From NCBI GenBank assembly GCA_964595785.1, contig CAZQRO010000027.1, positions 1 through 22,522 of the forward strand: a stretch of DNA of 22,522 bases, in the 5' to 3' direction. Numbering within the stretch: position 1 is the first letter of the stretch; each line of letters starts with the position of its first letter. Origin of the DNA: Bovifimicola sp964595785 (GTDB lineage Bacteria; Bacillota; Clostridia; Lachnospirales; Lachnospiraceae). This document shows, one piece after another, positions 8,698-16,688 of this stretch. The notes beneath the pieces were generated by a model. It worked only from the letters and a program-made list of their open reading frames with translations, searched no databases and had not been told where the DNA came from. The translations under genes were made by a program, and so were the position numbers.

Positions 8698-8704
8698 TTC
8701 GACA
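8698..8704 (-). promoter_or_regulatory. 0A box (Spo0A binding site) upstream of spo0A
   Basis: TGTCGAA on the minus strand exactly matches the TGNCGAA consensus. It lies 19 bases upstream of the -35, around position -55 to -61 from the expected transcription start. This location suits autoregulation, more likely activation than blocking. Confidence 0.6.
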
Positions 8705-8838
8705 AAATTTGCGCTTGCTAAAAATTTTTATTATGTGCCGGTTATCTATTTTTACAAAATGGTCATCTTGCTGTGCTATATGCTGAATATAAACATAATG
8801 TATACTATACTTACCTCAAACAGCATCTAATTAGATAA

Positions 8839-9768
8839 CTATTTTAAAACCTCATAATAATCTAATAATTTTTCATACATATCCTGTCCGTTCAGACATG
8901 TATCTATTAAGTATCCTCTTTCCCTCTCGAATTCCTTCAGACCCCTATAGTAGAACGTCTTATATTGATTTTCAATGACAATTGGTGTAAATCCATTCTT
9001 TAGACATTCTTTAAATAGAATGAGTCTTCCAACCCTCCCATTTCCATCCTGAAACGGATGAATACATTCAAATCTATAATGAAATTCTATAATATCCTCT
9101 ATTGTTTTTTCTTTTATATTATTATAATCATTTAATAAATTACAAATATCTTTTTTTACATCTTTGGGTGCGGAGGTTTTACGTTCGCCTACCATATTCG
9201 GCTTTAATTTATAATCTCCAACTGCAAACCATTCCTTTTTGCTGTCAGAAGTACCCTTCTTTAAACTCTTGTGAAATTCCTTAATAATATTTTCCGACAA
9301 ATCAAGTTCTGCAATATCAAGCAAATATCTGAATGCATCAAAATGATTTGTCGTTTCGATAATATCATCTACATTAATTGCATATTTAGAATCCTCAACA
9401 CCAATTGTATTTGTCTCAAATATATATCTTGTCTGTTCCTCAGATAATTTGCTTCCTTCAATATGATTTGAATTATAAGTGAGTTTAATTTGGGTAGAAT
9501 GATAGATTCCACCCTTAAGATTCATTTGCATTTCTTCTCTTAATATATTCAACAATTTATTCTTAGTTTCTAATGTATAACTTAGTATATCTCCAGGCTG
9601 ACAATTTAATGCAATGCAGAGTTTTTCTAAAATGTCCATACCAACATTTTCATTTTTCGATAGTTTTGCTAATGTTGCCGTAGATATATCAGCCAATTCC
9701 CGAAGTTCCGTTTTATTTAATCCCTTAATTTTTGCCAATTGAAATAGTTTCTCATATGAAAATGCCAT
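8839..9768 (-). CDS. Fic family protein with N-terminal XRE-type HTH domain
   Basis: Fic proteins transfer AMP (or another nucleotide or phosphate group) to hydroxyl groups of target proteins. The 309-residue protein has an HTH_26/XRE-like domain at about 8-57 (LNKTELRELADISTATLAKL). A Fic N-terminal helix region follows with the class II inhibitory motif SNHIEG (S100, E104, G105). The complete catalytic motif HPFQDGNGRVGR is at 237-248, with catalytic H237. Every key residue is present, so both the active enzyme and its self-inhibition look intact. I chose ATG 9768 because GAGGTGATACAA precedes it; the upstream in-frame extension crosses the promoter. No separate antitoxin gene is seen. It stands between the spoIVB remnant and spo0A, a place where related genomes usually have no gene, so it is probably an acquired accessory gene. 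Self-repression by its HTH is likely. Confidence 0.92.
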   Translation of the reverse strand: MAFSYEKLFQLAKIKGLNKTELRELADISTATLAKLSKNENVGMDILEKLCIALNCQPGDILSYTLETKNKLLNILREEMQMNLKGGIYHSTQIKLTYNSNHIEGSKLSEEQTRYIFETNTIGVEDSKYAINVDDIIETTNHFDAFRYLLDIAELDLSENIIKEFHKSLKKGTSDSKKEWFAVGDYKLKPNMVGERKTSAPKDVKKDICNLLNDYNNIKEKTIEDIIEFHYRFECIHPFQDGNGRVGRLILFKECLKNGFTPIVIENQYKTFYYRGLKEFERERGYLIDTCLNGQDMYEKLLDYYEVLK

Positions 9769-9781
9769 TTGTATCACCTCT

Positions 9782-9859
9782 ATATTTGTATTTACAAATA
9801 TTATATCATACAATGTTTGCATTTACAAATACTATTTCATTATTGTTTACGAATGTAAA
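9782..9859. promoter_or_regulatory. Operator-like palindrome array upstream of the HTH-Fic gene
   Basis: O1 (9782-9801) is a perfect palindrome, ATATTTGTA-TT-TACAAATAT. O2 (9813-9832) matches O1 at 17 of 20 bases, with centres 31 bases apart (about three helical turns). O3 (9846-9859, TTTACGAATGTAAA) shares the TTTAC(A/G)AAT core but has another symmetry. O1 overlaps the start point and the edge of the -10; O2 covers the -35. This is the layout expected for a self-repressing HTH protein. Confidence 0.65.
9800..9828 (-). promoter_or_regulatory. Sigma-A promoter of the HTH-Fic gene
   Basis: The minus strand reads TTGTAA (9823-9828), a 17-base spacer, then TATAAT (9800-9805) preceded by TGA, which gives an extended -10 character. 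The expected start is near 9793, inside palindrome O1. It is one of the strongest promoters in the window. Confidence 0.7.
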
Positions 9860-9888
9860 TATTTTCTGCCGTTACATTTCTCGCATAC

Positions 9889-10534
9889 TTATTGCCCAAG
9901 CATATTTTCAATGAATATACCATATCCTTTTCTGGAATTACTGACAAATACATGAGTCACGGCTCCGATTAGTCTGCCATCCTGTATTATTGGTGAACCG
10001 CTCATTCCCTGAACTATTCCATTAGTTTTAGATAAAAGTTCAGGATCCGTTATTTCGATTACCATTCCTTTGTTTTTTTCATTATTGCCATCTTCACCCT
10101 TTTTTATTCCCCATATGTCTGCCTGATACAATATTTCATCTACGGAGCCTAGAAGTTTTCCTGTATCAACGTCGCTTATTCCATGCCCCAAACCACCAAA
10201 ATGTCCATCTTCTGTTATATATGTCAGCGTACCAATACCCTGCGAATCATCACGTACCCATATGCCAATCTTATATTCATCATTTCCCACACATACCGGC
10301 GTAACTTTTACATTTATCTCATTGGAATTTCTTCTTATTCCAAGAACTATGTCTTCAGAACCATATTTATTTATTAAAAACATAAGTTGGGATTTATTGA
10401 TATATCTTCAATCGAAAATACATTTATTTCATCAGGTATATTTTCATTAATATATTTGTAAGAATACATCCCCGTAAAAACAATTCCGATAAAAAAATAG
10501 CAATTAAAAATCGTCGATAATTTCTTATTCTCAT
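9889..10534 (-). pseudogene. spoIVB: spoIVB remnant (SpoIVB serine peptidase, PDZ-S55), internally deleted and frameshifted
   Basis: Intact SpoIVB (about 400-430 residues: membrane anchor, PDZ domain, S55 protease) signals pro-sigma-K activation across the forespore membranes. The remnant starts at ATG 10534 after GGAG (MRIRNYRRFLIAIF), then shifts frame at an A7/T7 run (10491-10497) into the anchor IGIVFTGMYSYKYINENIPDE. After about residue 60 the frame ends. The last part, in another frame from 10383, resumes at the end of the PDZ domain (KYGSEDIVLGIRR) and runs through GLGHGISD (catalytic His) to GMSGSPI (catalytic Ser) and GYGIFIENML. Within that 164-residue ORF, about 70 residues between HGISD and ITDPELL are also missing. 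So most of the PDZ domain and part of the protease are gone. The place, directly after recN, is the usual spoIVB position. Confidence 0.88.
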
Positions 10535-10615
10535 AAAAAATCTCCATTTCATATAATAACATGTCACAACCTGTTCCTATAAGTTATTATATGATAATGG
10601 AGTTATTTAAAACTG

Positions 10616-12307
10616 TTAATTGTTAGCAAGATTTTTCATTTCTTTGGCATTATCTAATACTGCCTTTGTAATCTCTGCACCACCAAGCATTCTTGATAGT
10701 TCATTTACGGATTCATTATAATCAAGTATATGTATATTAGTTTCCGTAATTCCGTTCATTACACCCTTTTCAATCAGAAAATGATTATCCGCCATAGCTG
10801 CAATCTGAGGTAAATGAGTAATACAGATTACCTGATGAACTTTGCTTATATCTTTCATTCTCACTGCAACCATTTGAGCAGTTCTTCCACTAATTCCTGT
10901 ATCAATTTCATCAAAAATCAATGTCTCTATTTCATCTTTTGAAGCCATAATTGTCTTAATTCCTAACATTATTCTCGACAATTCACCGCCTGAAGCAATT
11001 CTGTTAAGCGGCTTTACATCTTCTCCCGGATTAGTCGAAATCATAAATTCAATCTCATCTGTACCATTAGATGAATAATGACTAATATCAGTAATTTTAA
11101 TTTCAAATCGTGCATCTAAAAAATTCAGACCTTTTAATATGTTTTCGATGTTTTTCGATAAAGCAACTGCATTTTTCTTTCTTTCTTTAGATAAATCACC
11201 ACTTAACTTTTTGAGTTTTTGTTCAGATATATTAATCTTTTCTATAAGTTCATTCTTTTTATTTTCAAGATTTTCTAATTTATTAAGTTTTTCTTCCTGT
11301 TTATCTCTATATTCAAGTATATTTTGAACAGGGTCATCATAAATCTTCTTCTGTTCATATTTCTGGCGCAATCGATTCAATTCATCTAAACGTTCCTCAA
11401 CGCCTCTTGTTTCCTCTTCATCAAAAGACATCGAATCCACATAATCCTTTACTGCCCTGCAGGTATCCTGACAAATGCTTTCAATATCAGTAAGGCTATT
11501 TACAATTCCTCCTATTTCTCCGTCTATTTCACTTGCTGACTGGGAAATTCTAAGTGCATTGCTTAGTTTCTCTGATACACCATCAAAACTCTCTCCACCA
11601 ATTATTTCATATACTTCATTCATTTTCAAAATAATGTCTTTGACAGAAGACATTTTTTTATATGATTCTTCGATTTCTTCAAATTCTCCACATTTAAGAT
11701 GTGCGTTCTCAATCTCTTCAATTTCAAACTGGCAAAATGATATTTCACGGTTTCTAGAATCATCATCAATATCATATTCAGTAATTTCTTTTTTTAATAA
11801 AATGTAATTAGAATATTCCTCTTTAAGTTTTACCTTTGTATCCTTGATATCTGCAAGTGAAAAATTATCCAATATATCTAACTGTCTGTCCTTCTTTAAT
11901 AAAGACTGATGGTCATGCTGTCCATGGATATCAATTAAAAGTTCTGTTACATTTTTAAGTGACGAAGTATTAAATGTTTCTCCGTTTACTTTTATTGTAC
12001 TTCTTCCATTTAAAATCTTTCTAGAAATTATTAACTGACCATCTTCATCAATATTTACACCTGATTTACATAGTCTGTCTTTTAATTTTTCAGTTTGAAT
12101 CTGAAATACAAGTTCTACAAGAGCTTCTTTTTTCTCATCTCTTACAATATCTTTTGGAATCTTTCCGCCAAGTGCAATCAGAATAGAACCTATAATAATT
12201 GATTTACCTGCTCCTGTTTCTCCGGTAAGAATATTTAGTCCCTCATCAAAAAATACATCAGCCTCTTTAATGAGTGCTAAATTTCTTACATTTACGTTTA
12301 TTAACAT
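10616..12307 (-). CDS. recN: DNA repair protein RecN
   Basis: RecN is an SMC-like ATPase that acts early at double-strand breaks. The 563-residue protein is full length. Walker A is GETGAGKS (29-36). Long coiled-coil arms (about 150-360) are rich in Glu and Lys. The C-terminal half has the ABC signature ASGGELSRIML, Walker B TLIFDEIDTGISG and the switch ICITHLPQIA. ATG 12307 follows AAGGAGG. It lies between argR and the spoIVB remnant, its usual place in Clostridia. No LexA box (GAAC-N4-GTTC) was found in the 90-base upstream gap, so SOS control is not evident. Confidence 0.96.
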   Translation of the reverse strand: MLINVNVRNLALIKEADVFFDEGLNILTGETGAGKSIIIGSILIALGGKIPKDIVRDEKKEALVELVFQIQTEKLKDRLCKSGVNIDEDGQLIISRKILNGRSTIKVNGETFNTSSLKNVTELLIDIHGQHDHQSLLKKDRQLDILDNFSLADIKDTKVKLKEEYSNYILLKKEITEYDIDDDSRNREISFCQFEIEEIENAHLKCGEFEEIEESYKKMSSVKDIILKMNEVYEIIGGESFDGVSEKLSNALRISQSASEIDGEIGGIVNSLTDIESICQDTCRAVKDYVDSMSFDEEETRGVEERLDELNRLRQKYEQKKIYDDPVQNILEYRDKQEEKLNKLENLENKKNELIEKINISEQKLKKLSGDLSKERKKNAVALSKNIENILKGLNFLDARFEIKITDISHYSSNGTDEIEFMISTNPGEDVKPLNRIASGGELSRIMLGIKTIMASKDEIETLIFDEIDTGISGRTAQMVAVRMKDISKVHQVICITHLPQIAAMADNHFLIEKGVMNGITETNIHILDYNESVNELSRMLGGAEITKAVLDNAKEMKNLANN

Positions 12308-12359
12308 TACGTCCTCCTTCTTACTCCCATATCCGCTTCTTAAAAAGTCGTAACCTTAA

Positions 12360-12385
12360 GCGTTCAGACATTTGCTCCGAACAGC
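12360..12385 (-). other. Hairpin in the argR-recN gap
   Basis: GTTCAGA (12362-12368) and TCCGAAC (12376-12382) form a 7-base stem with one G-U pair and a 7-base loop; outer GC pairs extend it with a bulge. No T run follows directly, so it is not a convincing terminator. It may be an RNA structure in the recN leader. Confidence 0.35.
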
Positions 12386-12397
12386 CATCTGCAAGTT

Positions 12398-12850
12398 TTA
12401 ATCCCTATTAAGTAATTTATTCAATTTGTCCATAACAATTAATGTATCATCTAAAGTTCTAATGGCACACATGATTGTATCATCACCTGCAATACAACCT
12501 ACAATTTCATTCCACTGCATCGCATCTAAAGCAGCAGCAACAGCCATTGCCATTCCCGAAACTGTTTTTATAACAAGAATATTCTGTGCCATTGCCATAG
12601 ATAAAAATCCGTCTCTTAAAATTCTGGTATATTTATCATTTGTATCATTGACATATCCATTCATAACTATATATTTCTGTTTGTCACCAACGGCTTGCTT
12701 AACAAGTTTTAACTGCCTTATATCTCTGGAAATAGTTGCCTGTGTAACATTATAGCCACATTTGTTGAGCAGATCACCTAACTCATCCTGAGTCTCAATA
12801 TCATATTCGTTAATTAATTCAATAATTTTAGTATGACGTTCTAACTTCAT
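12398..12850 (-). CDS. argR: Arginine repressor ArgR/AhrC
   Basis: ArgR is the arginine-dependent hexameric regulator of arginine biosynthesis and catabolism. The 150-residue protein has the N-terminal winged HTH (VTQATISRDIRQLKL, about 36-50) and the C-terminal oligomerisation and arginine-binding domain with GCIAGDDTIM. The length is the family norm. I chose ATG 12850 because GGAGGTAAAG is directly upstream. The same frame is open to 12976 through the hairpin array, which would add 42 residues with no counterpart in the family. In Clostridia argR between nadK and recN is standard. No ARG box was recognised in the upstream gap. Confidence 0.95.
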   Translation of the reverse strand: MKLERHTKIIELINEYDIETQDELGDLLNKCGYNVTQATISRDIRQLKLVKQAVGDKQKYIVMNGYVNDTNDKYTRILRDGFLSMAMAQNILVIKTVSGMAMAVAAALDAMQWNEIVGCIAGDDTIMCAIRTLDDTLIVMDKLNKLLNRD

Positions 12851-12885
12851 CTTTACCTCCATGCCGAATCGTTTTTTGCGAAGGC

Positions 12886-12992
12886 TTACGATTAGAAACT
12901 CGCTTTTGCGATTTCTAATCGTAATTTCACAAGTTTGTGCTTCATCACAAACTTGCTGGGTGAAAGAAAAGCACATTTGTGTTTTCTTTCAC
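12886..12992. repeat. Array of three adjacent long inverted repeats between nadK and argR
   Basis: Three near-perfect hairpins lie head to tail with only 4-5 bases between them. H1 (12960-12992) has 11-base arms (12960-12970, 12982-12992) plus an inner CACA/TGTG stem. H2 (12930-12955) has perfect 10-base arms and a 6-base loop. H3 (12886-12924) has perfect 13-base arms plus an inner CGC/GCG stem around TTTT. The three arm sequences differ from each other. None is followed by a T run, so they are not terminators. The whole is flanked by two copies of a start-site sequence. It could be a small mobile palindromic element or a structured argR leader RNA. Confidence 0.7.
12945..12992 (-). CDS. Possible 15-residue leader peptide upstream of argR
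   Basis: A GTG at 12992 follows GGAGG at a normal spacing, 13 bases after the nadK stop, and opens a 15-codon frame (MKENTNVLFFHPASL) that ends inside hairpin H2. It has a better ribosome site than most chance ORFs, but it contains no arginine codon, so classical arginine attenuation is not suggested. It may only be a leftover of a duplicated start region. Confidence 0.25.
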   Translation of the reverse strand: MKENTNVLFFHPASL

Positions 12993-13005
12993 TCTTACCT
13001 CCATG

Positions 13006-13863
13006 CTAATTCATTTTCTTATGCAGCACTTCCACAAAACTCATTCTGTTTAACTTCATGATTTTTGTGTTCAACTTTGATTTATTAATTTCAATTATGT
13101 CACCTTCTTTTAACATAAACGAAGAATTTCCATCAAAGTACACCTTTGTGTCATCATCATCAGAATTTCTGTTTGAACAAATCTCTATTTTAACCGAAGA
13201 ATCTGCTGATAAAACAATACTTCTCGAACCTAATGTATGCGAACATATAGGTGTTATTGACATTATGTTAGCACAAGGTTCAAGAATAGGTCCGCCTGCC
13301 GACAAATTATATGCTGTAGAACCTGTCGGCGTAGCAATTATTGCTCCATCTGCACTATAAAGATTTAAGTACTCTTCATTAACATACACTTTAAAATCAA
13401 TTACACGCAGATTACCTGACCTTCCAGCCACAATATCATTTAAGGCAATATCCTGATAAATCTTCACACCATTCCGGTATACACTGCCGTTTAACATTAT
13501 TCTTGACTCAACTTTATAGTTATTATCAATAACCATTGCAAGCATTTCCTCAAAATTATCCTGTTCAATTTCGGCTAAAAATCCCAAATGTCCCATATTC
13601 ACTCCAATCATGGGAATATCAAGATTTCGTAAATCTCTTGCCGCCTGAATAAGCGTTCCGTCTCCACCAATTACAATAATGCAATCAGTATCTGAATCCA
13701 CATTATCAGGATTAGTATAACACATATTAACATTTTTTTGTATAAACTGCATAGAGTTAATTTTACATTTCATATCATGATTCTCAAGGAAATTAGTGAT
13801 TTTATTTGCAGTTTTTAACTCACAGTCTTTTAAAATATTAGAAATAATATAAAACTTTTTCAC
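13006..13863 (-). CDS. nadK: NAD kinase
   Basis: NadK phosphorylates NAD to NADP. The 285-residue protein carries the GGDGT motif (66-70) after a strand CIIVI, then NDIVAGRSGNLRVIDFKVYVN and the nucleotide-binding YSADGAIIATPTGSTAYNLSAGG. I chose the GTG at 13863 (MKKFYIISN) because GGAGGTAGCA stands at the right distance. The in-frame ATG at 13875 overlaps that Shine-Dalgarno. It follows tlyA by 81 bases and belongs to the housekeeping run that precedes argR. Confidence 0.95.
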   Translation of the reverse strand: MKKFYIISNILKDCELKTANKITNFLENHDMKCKINSMQFIQKNVNMCYTNPDNVDSDTDCIIVIGGDGTLIQAARDLRNLDIPMIGVNMGHLGFLAEIEQDNFEEMLAMVIDNNYKVESRIMLNGSVYRNGVKIYQDIALNDIVAGRSGNLRVIDFKVYVNEEYLNLYSADGAIIATPTGSTAYNLSAGGPILEPCANIMSITPICSHTLGSRSIVLSADSSVKIEICSNRNSDDDDTKVYFDGNSSFMLKEGDIIEINKSKLNTKIMKLNRMSFVEVLHKKMN

Positions 13864-13944
13864 TGCTACCTCCATGCCGGAGCATTTTTCATTTAATTTA
13901 ATATGAAAGACATCTCATCATAAGTTTAATATTTCTCACTCAAA

Positions 13945-14754
13945 CTAATCAAGGGTTTCATGCGCTTTTTCAACAATGTCATTTATTCTGGTATAGTCTG
14001 TCTCATCTGCCTGCTGTATTTCTACAGTTTTCTCTATATGAAGCAGATATTCTATATTTCCTTCAGGACCTTTTATAGGTGAAAAATCCAGATTAAGTAC
14101 ATTAAATCCAATAGATTTTGCAAATTCTACTACCATTTCAATTACTTCCATATGTACTTTTTTATCTCTTACCACACCTTTTTTACCGACCTTTTCTCTT
14201 CCTGCCTCAAATTGTGGTTTAATAAGACATACAACCTGTCCATCATCTTTTAAAAGGGCTCTTACCGGAACTAACACCTTAGTAAGCGAGATAAATGACA
14301 CATCAATCGAAGAAAAATCTATCAAATCCGGTATATCTTCATTAGTTACATATCTGATATTTGTCTTCTCCATACATACAACACGTTCATCCTGTCTTAA
14401 CTTCCATGCGAGCTGACCATGTCCTACATCTACAGAATACACCTTAACAGCTCCGTTTTGCAGCATACAGTCAGTAAAACCACCTGTTGAAGCACCAACA
14501 TCCATACATGTTCTGCCTTCTAACTCTATATCAAAATTTGCCATTGCTTTTTCAAGTTTTAATCCGCCACGGCTGACATATTTTAATGTATTTCCTCTTA
14601 CTTCAATAATAGCTTTATCATCAAATGCAGAACCGGCTTTATCTTCTCTGTTATTATTTACAAATACATTTCCACTCATAATAATAGCTTTAGCCTTTTC
14701 TCTCGATTCCGCTAATCCGCCTTTAACAAGCAGTACATCTAATCTTTCTTTCAC
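13945..14754 (-). CDS. tlyA: TlyA family 2'-O-methyltransferase (16S/23S rRNA), hemolysin A-like
   Basis: TlyA proteins methylate ribose 2'-OH groups in ribosomal RNA; the hemolysin name is historical. The 269-residue protein has an N-terminal S4 RNA-binding domain (about 1-60, ERLDVLLVKGGLAESREKAK). An FtsJ/RrmJ-like fold follows with the SAM-binding CMDVGASTGGFTDCML and the later LIKPQFEAGRE. I chose GTG 14754 because GGAGGTAAAA precedes it. The longer frame starts at TTG 14775 and runs through the ribosome site. It follows dxs by 30 bases, the usual Clostridia order. Confidence 0.93.
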   Translation of the reverse strand: MKERLDVLLVKGGLAESREKAKAIIMSGNVFVNNNREDKAGSAFDDKAIIEVRGNTLKYVSRGGLKLEKAMANFDIELEGRTCMDVGASTGGFTDCMLQNGAVKVYSVDVGHGQLAWKLRQDERVVCMEKTNIRYVTNEDIPDLIDFSSIDVSFISLTKVLVPVRALLKDDGQVVCLIKPQFEAGREKVGKKGVVRDKKVHMEVIEMVVEFAKSIGFNVLNLDFSPIKGPEGNIEYLLHIEKTVEIQQADETDYTRINDIVEKAHETLD

Positions 14755-14784
14755 TTTTACCTCCATAAATGCCAAAAATGTTTG

Positions 14785-16677
14785 TCACATATTTATATCA
14801 AATTCACCTGTCTCATTATAGTTACAATTTGATAATATTTTATTCAATATAGATTCTTTATCTAATCCTATTTCCTGTTTAAGAATATCCACATTTCCAT
14901 GCTCGACATATACATTTGGAATTGCAATATTGATAACTTTACATGGAAGATTCATATCAGACATAAGTCTTAAAACTCTTTCACCAAATCCGCCATTTAA
15001 TACATTTTCTTCCATTGTAATAATTAATTTATGTGCTTCTCCAAGTTTTTCTAACATTTTCTCATCTATAGGCTTAACAAATCTGGCATTCACAAGTGTA
15101 ACATTAAAACCATCTGACTTAAGGCTTTCTCTTATATCAACTGCCACTTCCACCATTGAACCCACCGCAACAAGTGCAATGTCTTTTTCAGCATAGATAA
15201 ATTCACTCTTGCCATATTCCATTAATGAATTATATGTTCTTAATCCATCATATGCAATCCCTCGTGGGTATCTTATTGCCAATGGATGATTGAAATCCTT
15301 TGAAAATCTGACTGCATCTGCTAATTCATATTTATTCTTTGGTGCAATTATATTCATGTTAGGAATATTTGACAAATATGATAAATCAAAAATTCCCTGA
15401 TGAGTTTCACCGTCAGCCCCAACTATTCCTGCCCTGTCAACCATAAATACAACCGGCAAATCCTGTATACACACATCATGTAATATCTGGTCATATGCAC
15501 GCTGTAAAAATGATGAGTAGACGGCCACATATGGTTTCATTCCAGCAGCCGCAAGTCCTGCTGCATAAGTAACTGCATGTTCTTCCGCAATTCCTACATC
15601 AAAAAATCTCTCCGGATATTGCTGCATGAAGCGCTTAAGACCCGTTCCATCCGGCATAGCTGCCGTAATAGCTGCTATTCTTTTATCTTCATCTGCTAAC
15701 TTAACAATAGCCTTAGAAAATACATCCGTATACGTCGGTTTTTCCTTTTTCTTCAGCGGCAGACCTGTCTGAATATTAAAAGAATCTACTCCATGAAAAT
15801 TTGACGGATTTTTTTCAGCAGGAACATATCCTTTGCCTTTCTTAGTCATGGCATGAATAATAACTGCATGATCTAAATTCTTTGCCTCACTTATAATTTT
15901 GACCATCTGATTAATATTGTGACCATCTACAGGACCAAGGTATGTTATTCCCATATCTTCAAACAGCATTCCGGGAATCACTAACTGTTTAATACTGCTT
16001 TTTGTTTTTCTAATCTTAGAAACAAGTTTATCACCAATGACAGGAATCTTATTAAGTGTATCCACTACACCATTTTTCAAGTCATTATATGCCTCTCCTG
16101 CTCGTACATTACTAAGGTATGTGGACATTCCACCTACATTTTCCGAAATTGACATATTATTATCATTTAGAATTATTATAAAATTACGTTTTAACCTTGC
16201 TGCATTATTTAATCCTTCATAAGACATTCCACCTGATAAAGCACCATCGCCTATAACAGATATAACCGTTCCGGGTTTTCCCATAAGTTCATTAGCCGTA
16301 ACAATACCAAGACCTGCCGAAATAGATGTAGAACTGTGACCTGTATCAAAACAGTCACACTCGTTTTCCCTTCTCTTAGGAAAACCGCTCATTCCGCCAT
16401 AGCTTCTCAAATCATCAAATTCATCTTTTCGTCCTGTCAGAAGTTTATGTGTATATGACTGGTGTCCGACATCAAAAATAATCTTGTCTTCCGGTAAATT
16501 TAAGGCTAAATGTAATGCCATTGTTAACTCAACCACTCCAAGATTTGAAGCTAAATGTCCGCCATTCTTACTTATGATATCAATAAGAAAACTTCTGATT
16601 TCCTCTGCTAAAACATCATATTCTTCTTTGGGTATATTCTTTATATCATTTAATTTGTTTATTTTCTCAAGAACCAT
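14785..16677 (-). CDS. dxs: 1-deoxy-D-xylulose-5-phosphate synthase
   Basis: Dxs condenses pyruvate and glyceraldehyde-3-phosphate in the first step of the MEP isoprenoid pathway. The 630-residue protein is full length. The N-terminal TPP domain shows HLASNLG with H41, DVGHQSYTHK, the GDGALSGG (143-150) to NDNNMSISEN TPP/Mg motif and DTGHSSTSIS. The transketolase pyrimidine domain has DVGIAEEHAVTYAAGLA and DRAGIVGADGETHQG, and the C-terminal domain follows. ATG 16677 follows AGGTG. Together with ispA 11 bases upstream, it links precursor supply and prenyl-chain synthesis in one transcript. Confidence 0.97.
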   Translation of the reverse strand: MVLEKINKLNDIKNIPKEEYDVLAEEIRSFLIDIISKNGGHLASNLGVVELTMALHLALNLPEDKIIFDVGHQSYTHKLLTGRKDEFDDLRSYGGMSGFPKRRENECDCFDTGHSSTSISAGLGIVTANELMGKPGTVISVIGDGALSGGMSYEGLNNAARLKRNFIIILNDNNMSISENVGGMSTYLSNVRAGEAYNDLKNGVVDTLNKIPVIGDKLVSKIRKTKSSIKQLVIPGMLFEDMGITYLGPVDGHNINQMVKIISEAKNLDHAVIIHAMTKKGKGYVPAEKNPSNFHGVDSFNIQTGLPLKKKEKPTYTDVFSKAIVKLADEDKRIAAITAAMPDGTGLKRFMQQYPERFFDVGIAEEHAVTYAAGLAAAGMKPYVAVYSSFLQRAYDQILHDVCIQDLPVVFMVDRAGIVGADGETHQGIFDLSYLSNIPNMNIIAPKNKYELADAVRFSKDFNHPLAIRYPRGIAYDGLRTYNSLMEYGKSEFIYAEKDIALVAVGSMVEVAVDIRESLKSDGFNVTLVNARFVKPIDEKMLEKLGEAHKLIITMEENVLNGGFGERVLRLMSDMNLPCKVINIAIPNVYVEHGNVDILKQEIGLDKESILNKILSNCNYNETGEFDINM

Positions 16678-16688
16678 ATCTGCACCTA

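Noticed and set aside
8821..8838. ATCTAATTAGAT palindrome after the Fic gene as a terminator
   Set aside because: Too short and AT-rich, without a T run.
9889..10383. The 164-residue ORF as a functional short SpoIVB
   Set aside because: It lacks the anchor, nearly all of the PDZ domain and part of the protease domain, and no ribosome site precedes ATG 10383; only weak coupling to the upstream frame is possible.
12308..12397. LexA box upstream of recN
   Set aside because: The GTTC...GAAC repeat there is a hairpin with the wrong spacing and orientation for the GAAC-N4-GTTC consensus.
12398..12976. Longer ArgR beginning at 12976
   Set aside because: The extra 42 residues translate the hairpin array and have no place in the ArgR family; ATG 12850 has an ideal ribosome site and gives the normal length.
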